10,486 nt of DNA. It comes from Clostridiales bacterium (GTDB lineage: Bacteria; Bacillota; Clostridia; Christensenellales; Aristaeellaceae). Shown here piece after piece: positions 7,386 to 10,486 of this stretch (its first letter is position 1; every line of letters starts with the position of its first letter). The translations under genes were made by a program, and so were the position numbers. The notes under the pieces are model-generated. The model was not told where the DNA came from and made no database searches. It worked only from the letters and a program-made list of their open reading frames with translations. The stretch spans positions 1-10,486 of the forward strand of contig SFHK01000074.1 in the NCBI GenBank assembly GCA_004556395.1, read 5' to 3'.

Positions 7386-7562
7386 GCGTGCATAACTGCG
7401 CGGAAGCGCCGCCTTATAAAGGGCGAAGGGAACCGGGTGCGAATCCCGGACGATCCCAGTCACCGTGAAGCGGACGGACGGGCACCATGTCACTGCGTTC
7501 AATCGTGGGAAGACGCTCGTGCCGGATGAGGCAAAGTCGGGAGACCTGGTTATGCGGCACGC
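7386..7562 (+). promoter_or_regulatory. Cobalamin (B12) riboswitch aptamer
   Basis: The conserved core is readable in order: AAGGGAACCGGGTGCGAATCCCGG, then CGATCCC and CACCGTGAA. A variant B12 box GTCACTG follows near 7489, then GTGGGAAGACG, GATGAGGCAAAGTCGGGAGACCTG and the closing helix. The closing helix P1 pairs GCGTG-CATAAC (7386-7396) with GTTATG-CGG-CACGC (7549-7562), which sets the limits given. These elements correspond to the adenosylcobalamin-type class. It lies 148 nt before a BtuF-like gene and directly before an intrinsic terminator, so high cobalamin should reduce expression of the uptake protein. Confidence 0.93.
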
Positions 7563-7637
7563 TCAAACAGGCATTGCTCCTGGGAAGGGGAACATGCAGA
7601 AAAGGCGGCGGAGCTATGTCCGTCTGTGCTTTTTTGT

Positions 7638-7662
7638 CGTTCCCGAAGGGGAACGTTTTTTT
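7638..7662 (+). terminator. Expression-platform terminator of the B12 riboswitch
   Basis: CGTTCCC and GGGAACG form a perfect 7-bp stem with loop GAAG, followed by seven T. The sequence GAAGGGGAAC occurs twice, at 7584-7593 and inside this hairpin at 7645-7654. GTTCCC can therefore pair either with the upstream copy (antiterminator) or with the terminator copy. A weaker hairpin ending in T6 (7630-7635) lies just upstream. Confidence 0.85.
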
Positions 7663-7709
7663 CTTTTCCCGGCGCCGTCCGCTTACAATAAAAGAAAGGG
7701 AGAAGAACC

Positions 7710-8630
7710 ATGAAGAAACTTGGACTCATCGCTCTCGTACTCTGCTTCGCGCTCTTCACCTCCGCGCTGGCTTTCGCGGAAACCGACACCTCCGTTACCG
7801 TTACCGACATGACCGGCCGCGAAGTCACGCTGGACAAGCCCGCCACGCGCATTGTCGCGCTGACGCCGTCCGACTGTGAGATTCTGTACGCCATCGGCGC
7901 CGGCGACACGCTGGTCGGCCGCGGCAAGTACTGCGACTATCCGGCGGAGGTTCTAAACGTGACCGCCGTTCAGTCCGGCCGTGATACCAACCTCGAAGAG
8001 ATCATCGCCCTCGAGCCCCAGGTGCTGCTGATGAGCACCATGGCGCAGACCGAGGAGCAGGTTCAGGCGCTGGAAAACGCCGGCATCAAGGTCGTCGTTT
8101 CCGACGCGCAGGATATTGAAGGCGTTTACACCGCCATCGAGCTGATCGGCAAGCTCATGGGCAAGGACGCCGAGGCGGCCGCCGTGATCGAATCCATGAA
8201 GGCCACCTTCGCCGAGGTCGCTGAGAAGGCTTCCGAGAACGCGGGCAAGACCGTGTATTTCGAGGTTTCTCCGCTTCAGTATGGTCTGTGGACGGCTGGC
8301 AAAGGCACGTTCATGAACGAAATCGCCAATATGGTCGGTCTCACCAACTGCTTTGAGGACGTTGAGGGCTGGTCTGAGATTTCCGAGGAGCAGGTTATCG
8401 CCCGCAACCCGGATTACATCGTCACCATCTCCATGTACTACGGCGAAGGCCCCACGCCCGTGGAAGAAATCCTTGGCCGCAAGGGCTGGGAAGAGCTGAC
8501 CGCCATCAAGAATCAGGCGGTCCTGAATCTGGCGAACAACGAGCTGTCCCGTCCCGCGCCCCGTCTGGCCGACGGTGCGAAGATGCTGTACGACTTCATC
8601 AACACCGAGGTCGTCGACAAGGCCGCGTAG
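7710..8630 (+). CDS. BtuF-like cobalamin/corrinoid ABC transporter binding protein
   Basis: The 306-residue protein belongs to the class III periplasmic-binding family (Fe/B12 type). It begins with a signal peptide, with cleavage expected after A-F-A at residues 21-23. The mature start VTVTDMTGREVTLDKPATRIVALTPSDCEILYAIGAGD is typical of BtuF-like proteins, as are LEEIIALEPQVLL and the later long helix and ARNPDYIV. The riboswitch just upstream points to cobalamin or a related corrinoid as the ligand. AGGGAGA precedes the ATG. The only early cysteine (Cys12) lies inside LVLCF and does not form a lipobox, so membrane anchoring by lipidation, usual in monoderm binding proteins, is not predicted. 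No permease or ATPase gene follows; those would have to be elsewhere. Confidence 0.88.
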   Translation: MKKLGLIALVLCFALFTSALAFAETDTSVTVTDMTGREVTLDKPATRIVALTPSDCEILYAIGAGDTLVGRGKYCDYPAEVLNVTAVQSGRDTNLEEIIALEPQVLLMSTMAQTEEQVQALENAGIKVVVSDAQDIEGVYTAIELIGKLMGKDAEAAAVIESMKATFAEVAEKASENAGKTVYFEVSPLQYGLWTAGKGTFMNEIANMVGLTNCFEDVEGWSEISEEQVIARNPDYIVTISMYYGEGPTPVEEILGRKGWEELTAIKNQAVLNLANNELSRPAPRLADGAKMLYDFINTEVVDKAA

Positions 8631-8649
8631 GTTTTCTCTCGTCTCAAGG

Positions 8650-8680
8650 CGATCCGGAGTCCGTCTCCGGGTCGTTTTTT
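8650..8680 (+). terminator. Intrinsic terminator of the BtuF-like gene
   Basis: A 10-bp stem (CGATCCGGAG with CTCCGGGTCG, loop TCCGT) is followed by six T, 19 nt after the stop codon. Confidence 0.92.
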
Positions 8681-8701
8681 CTGTTCGGGGCTTTACAGGT
8701 G

Positions 8702-8710
8702 TGATATAAT
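8702..8710 (+). promoter_or_regulatory. Extended -10 promoter of greA
   Basis: TGATATAAT is a perfect extended -10 element (TGN-TATAAT). No fitting -35 box exists because the upstream DNA is the preceding terminator. Transcription should start near 8717, followed at once by a small hairpin, CGGGA-GCGT-TCCCG (8721-8734). Confidence 0.7.
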
Positions 8711-8769
8711 AGAAGAGCGTCGGGAGCGTTCCCGATAATTACGCGACTGTATACGGGAGGTGGCATGCC

Positions 8770-9273
8770 ATGCATGACGAGCTCACGAAGGTAGATATTC
8801 AGAAAATGCAGGAAGAAATCGACTACCGCACGCATGAGCAGCGTCCGAAGATCATCGAGGACGTGAAAACCGCGCGCGCGTTCGGTGACCTGAGCGAAAA
8901 CTACGAATACAAGGCGGCCAAGCAGGAGCTGCGCCGGTGCGACAGCCGCATTCGCTTCCTGAAGCGCATGATCGCCTCCGCAAAGGTAATCGACGCAACC
9001 AGCAAGGACGACGAGGTCGGCCTGTTTGACAAGGTGGAGCTGTTCTACGAAGAAGACAACGAAAGCGAGGTCATCGAGCTGACGACCACGCTGCGCCGCG
9101 ACGTATTCCACCAGTGCATCAGCAAGGAATCGCCGCTGGGGCAGACCATCATGGGACATAAGGTTGGCGACCGCGTGCTTGTGAAGGCCAGCGACACGGT
9201 GAGCTATTACGTGCAGATTCGTTCCATCGAAAAAGGAACGGACGACGAAAGCCTGCCGATTCGCCAGTTCTGA
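8770..9273 (+). CDS. greA: Transcription elongation factor GreA
   Basis: The 167-residue protein has the Gre layout: an N-terminal coiled coil (about residues 7-75) and a C-terminal FKBP-like domain. The coiled-coil tip carries GDLSENYEYKAAKQE. Its Asp40 and Glu43 correspond to the acidic pair that enters the RNA polymerase channel and stimulates cleavage of backtracked transcripts. The C-terminal block SPLGQTIMGHKVGDRVLV is characteristic. GGGAGG (8755-8760) lies 9 nt before ATG 8770; a nearer ATG at 8774 is out of frame. The gene stands alone with its own promoter. It is slightly longer than the usual 157-160 residues, through a short N-terminal extension and a C-terminal tail. A second Gre paralogue elsewhere is possible. 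Confidence 0.92.
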   Translation: MHDELTKVDIQKMQEEIDYRTHEQRPKIIEDVKTARAFGDLSENYEYKAAKQELRRCDSRIRFLKRMIASAKVIDATSKDDEVGLFDKVELFYEEDNESEVIELTTTLRRDVFHQCISKESPLGQTIMGHKVGDRVLVKASDTVSYYVQIRSIEKGTDDESLPIRQF

Positions 9274-9311
9274 GGTTTTTTGAAGGAAAAACGCCACTCC
9301 TCCAAAAAACC
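9274..9311. repeat. Inverted repeat directly after greA, possible terminator
   Basis: GGTTTTTTG and CAAAAAACC are perfect inverted copies, extended inward by AGGA/TCCT after one mismatch, with loop AAAACGCCAC. The hairpin starts right after the greA stop. No U-tract follows it, so it is an atypical terminator at best. Confidence 0.5.
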
Positions 9312-9348
9312 CTTATCCGGATTAACTTTTTGAGCATCTGTGCGCCCG

Positions 9349-9507
9349 TTGTAACGCGGTTTGTAACGCGTTACGCCTCCGAAGGGCATACGTCAGGCCT
9401 TACGCGTGCGCCCGTGCGCGTTGCCAGGCGCTTGACAGGGCGCTGATCACGTGCTATCGCGCGTGCGTGTGTGCGACCCTCCCGGCCTCCCTCGTGCGCG
9501 CGTGCGC
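9349..9507. other. GC-rich spacer with palindrome and alternating purine-pyrimidine tracts
   Basis: TTGTAACGCG occurs twice (9349-9358 and 9361-9370); the second copy begins the perfect palindrome GTAACGCGTTAC (9363-9374). Strictly alternating pyrimidine-purine tracts follow at 9458-9475 (18 nt) and 9493-9507 (15 nt), of a kind able to adopt Z-DNA. No gene is supported here. Confidence 0.55.
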
Positions 9508-9551
9508 TTAGGCTATCCAGACCGCCAAGACCACTCTGGCCTACTCAGACA

Positions 9552-9769
9552 CCGTCCTAACCACCTTGACCGCCTTAACCGTCTAAACCATCTAAGCCAT
9601 ATTGACCATCTTAACCGTCTTGAGTGGCTTGAGCATCTAAGCCGTCCAGAGCGTTTCCGAGGTGGGGGACGGTCTAAGTATCTAAGATATCTTATATGTC
9701 TAAGATGTCTAAGATGTCTAAGATGTCTAAAATGTCTTAGACGCTCAAGCAACTTAGACCGTCTATGCC
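9552..9769. repeat. Degenerate 9-bp-period tandem repeat array
   Basis: About 24 units of 9 bp share a central CTWRA. The left block is of type CCGTCTTAA/CCATCTAAG (11 units, 9552-9650). A GC-rich interrupter follows (9651-9670). The right block is of type GTCTAAGAT (11 units, 9671-9769, with three identical adjacent copies at 9698-9724). The 9-bp phase of the CTWRA core is the same on both sides of the interrupter (117 bp, or 13 units, from the first to the start of the second block). Inside the right block, GACGGTCTAAGT (9668-9679) and ACTTAGACCGTC (9752-9763) are perfect inverted copies, and TAAGATATCTTA (9683-9694) is a palindrome. Confidence 0.8.
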
Positions 9770-9888
9770 GTTCCCGGGCATCCACGTCACTATTATACAT
9801 TGTAGCAGATGTCAATTTACTTTTGTTTAATACTTTTTTACTTCATCAAAATTTAACACAGCCCCGGATAAAGCAGAGCCGTAAATGG

Positions 9889-10083
9889 TCACTTGTTGGC
9901 CTGCTCGCGCTGCATGCGCTCCTCGACGGCCTGGAGAATGTAGGCATTGACGGACTGCCCGACCGCGTCAGCTGCGGCCTTGATCGTATCCTTACCGCCC
10001 GCCTGCGTCCGTATCATTATATTGTCCAACTTGGCCAGGTATCGCCTGTTTGCCTCTTTGCGCTGCTCGTATCCCTTGGTCAT
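9889..10083 (-). CDS. Small ribbon-helix-helix (Arc/CopG-type) DNA-binding protein
   Basis: A 64-residue protein, too short for many gene finders. The start ATG 10083 is fixed by GGAGGAGGTGA 5-7 nt upstream; a longer in-frame reading would pass through the promoter. After a charged N-terminal tail (residues 1-18, KGYEQRKEANRRYLAKL) there is a strand DNIMIRT (20-26), helix KDTIKAAADAV (31-41), the turn G-Q-S-V-N-A (42-47) and helix YILQAVEERM (48-57). This is the RHH pattern of Arc-like repressors common on clostridial mobile elements. It should bind DNA as a dimer, with strand residues contacting the major groove. No toxin gene is adjacent, so it is more likely a repressor than an antitoxin. 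Two copies of a 14-bp palindrome nearby are its likely operators. Confidence 0.75.
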   Translation of the reverse strand: MTKGYEQRKEANRRYLAKLDNIMIRTQAGGKDTIKAAADAVGQSVNAYILQAVEERMQREQANK

Positions 10084-10101
10084 TGTGTCACCTCCTCCAA
10101 G

Positions 10102-10130
10102 ATTATACCATTCAGCGCTGCAACATGCAA
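10102..10130 (-). promoter_or_regulatory. Promoter of the RHH gene
   Basis: On the minus strand, TTGCAT, a 17-bp spacer and TATAAT with a preceding TGG (extended -10). The expected start point is only about a dozen nt before the ATG, so the leader is very short. The -35 box lies inside the operator palindrome at 10123-10136. Confidence 0.75.
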
Positions 10131-10136
10131 GCATGT
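10123..10136. promoter_or_regulatory. Operator-like palindrome 1 (ACATGC-AA-GCATGT)
   Basis: A perfect 14-bp inverted repeat overlapping the -35 box of the RHH promoter. Its other strand differs by one base from the palindrome at 10189-10202. Probable autoregulatory site of the RHH protein (inference). Confidence 0.6.
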
Positions 10137-10181
10137 AATATTGCACAAAAGCCCGCCCGTAATGTTGTGAACTATTCCGTC

Positions 10182-10210
10182 TTGCAATACATGCTTACAT
10201 GTAGTGTAAT
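10182..10210 (+). promoter_or_regulatory. Rightward promoter divergent from the RHH gene
   Basis: TTGCAA (10182-10187), a 17-bp spacer and TGTAAT (10205-10210). The spacer is filled almost exactly by operator-like palindrome 2. The transcript would start near 10217 and run off the right edge; no start codon with a ribosome site is visible before the end. Confidence 0.5.
10189..10202. promoter_or_regulatory. Operator-like palindrome 2 (ACATGC-TT-ACATGT)
   Basis: Matches the complement of palindrome 1 at 13 of 14 positions, and both are preceded by GCAATA-like sequence in the same orientation. It sits in the spacer of the rightward promoter, where a bound dimer would block RNA polymerase. Confidence 0.6.
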
Positions 10211-10245
10211 GTATACAGTTGAGAGGGAGACAGAGAAGCCCCCAC

Positions 10246-10275
10246 AAAAAGGGAACCGTCTCAACCACGGTTCCC
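10246..10275 (-). terminator. Intrinsic terminator of the small RNA
   Basis: GGGAACCGT and ACGGTTCCC form a perfect 9-bp stem (7-nt loop); on the minus strand five T follow. This is a clear leftward terminator. Confidence 0.88.
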
Positions 10276-10333
10276 GTCGGGAGAATCCCTGATGTATCCC
10301 GAAGCCACTCACGCCCGGAGGTGGGGCACTCCC
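10246..10333 (-). ncRNA. Predicted ~88-nt structured small RNA (antisense to the rightward leader)
   Basis: A consensus promoter (TTGACA, 18 bp, TATAAT) is followed about 88 nt later by an intrinsic terminator, with no supported coding frame between. The predicted RNA would hold three stem-loops: a 5' GTGGG/CCCAC hairpin, CGGGA/TCCCG with a 14-nt loop containing TACATCAGGGATTC, and the terminator stem. The start point is assumed about 7 nt after the -10 box. Because the promoter at 10182-10210 reads across the same DNA on the other strand, the RNA would be complementary to that leader. I do not recognise an Rfam family. Confidence 0.55.
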
Positions 10334-10339
10334 ACCTCC

Positions 10340-10369
10340 ATTATAACCGAACAGCCTGCGGGCTGTCAA
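10340..10369 (-). promoter_or_regulatory. Consensus promoter of the small RNA
   Basis: On the minus strand, TTGACA and TATAAT are both perfect, with an 18-bp spacer containing the small palindrome AGCC-CGCA-GGCT. It is the only promoter here with two perfect boxes. The -10 box abuts a 23-bp inverted repeat (10317-10339, GGAGGTGGG/CCCACCTCC), which would form a hairpin in the opposite-strand leader. Confidence 0.8.
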
Positions 10370-10486
10370 GGAAAAGAAGGAGAAGGACACGGAAATCAAC
10401 TTTCCAAGACCGCACACAAAAGGTCAAGTTCCAGCAGGCAATCCAGCATAATTTGTGACAACGGACGTTTGGAATTTGTCTGCGCT

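Noticed and set aside
9432..9460. Rightward TTGACA-17-TATCGC
   Set aside because: The -35 box is perfect but the -10 box matches only its first half, and no gene follows; kept out as too weak.
9552..9769. The repeat array as a CRISPR
   Set aside because: Units are 9 bp and adjacent, with no spacers and no cas genes.
9513..9815. A leftward 100-residue Arg-rich open frame across the same array
   Set aside because: Same period-driven artefact; the repeating RHL triads and the lack of a ribosome site argue against a real protein.
9792..9815. Leftward TTGACA and TATAAT just beside the repeat array
   Set aside because: Both boxes are perfect but the spacer is only 12 bp, too short for a sigma-A promoter.
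9451..10170. A 239-residue rightward open frame spanning the repeat array, rich in Leu/Arg triads
   Set aside because: The 9-bp period keeps the frame open artificially, composition is not protein-like, there is no ribosome site, and it overlaps the well-supported RHH gene on the other strand.
10292..10345. A 10-codon frame (ATG overlapping the -10 box) at the start of the small RNA
   Set aside because: The ATG lies upstream of the predicted transcription start, so it would not be on the RNA.
10219..10458. A 79-residue rightward open frame over the small-RNA region
   Set aside because: No ribosome site, basic low-complexity composition, and it covers strong hairpins and a promoter on the other strand.
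10396..10485. A possible leftward coding tail (about 29 residues ending in a TGA) entering from the right edge
   Set aside because: Too short to identify, two other frames are equally open for similar lengths, and no family features are visible.

Overview
The window looks like a chromosomal segment from a GC-rich, low-GC-phylum relative: a Firmicutes (Bacillota) bacterium of class Clostridia, probably a gut or anaerobic lineage. This rests on strong GGAGG-type ribosome binding sites, sigma-A-type promoters, U-tract intrinsic terminators, a BspA-like leucine-rich-repeat protein end, a DUF4867 protein and a cobalamin riboswitch. The cobalamin-binding protein has an ordinary AXA signal peptide and no lipobox, a habit I associate with Christensenellales-like Clostridia; that placement is inference.

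Layout, left to right. 1-163 is the end of a rightward LRR surface protein, with a terminator. 392-3200 is a rightward block: a DUF4867 cupin-like protein, a UUCG-capped hairpin, then a small PD-(D/E)XK nuclease translationally coupled (GTGA overlap) to a SNF2-type helicase. 3267-5227 is a leftward pair: a divergent MnmA-like tRNA thiolase followed by an AEC-family permease. Between MnmA and cysS sits a 168-bp, almost fully palindromic MITE-like element (5266-5433), whose end abuts the U-tract of the cysS terminator. cysS (5466-6917) reads leftward from its own promoter. 7045-7338 has no gene I can support. 7339-8680 is a complete regulated unit: promoter, AdoCbl-type riboswitch, intrinsic terminator, BtuF-like binding protein, terminator. 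No BtuCD genes follow. 8702-9273 is greA with an extended -10 promoter.

From 9312 on, the DNA changes character. It holds GC-rich alternating purine/pyrimidine tracts and a 12-bp palindrome, then a degenerate 9-bp-period repeat array (9552-9769). Next comes a leftward 64-aa ribbon-helix-helix (RHH) protein. Its promoter and a divergent rightward promoter each carry a copy of the same 14-bp palindrome. Just beyond, a consensus leftward promoter drives a predicted ~88-nt structured RNA ending in an intrinsic terminator, antisense to the rightward leader. An RHH repressor plus antisense RNA on one leader resembles plasmid copy-number control (CopG or CopR with a counter-transcribed RNA), so the right end may be the control region of an integrated replicon or mobile element whose main gene lies past the window. 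This is the part of the window I would follow up first; the mobile-element reading is inference.
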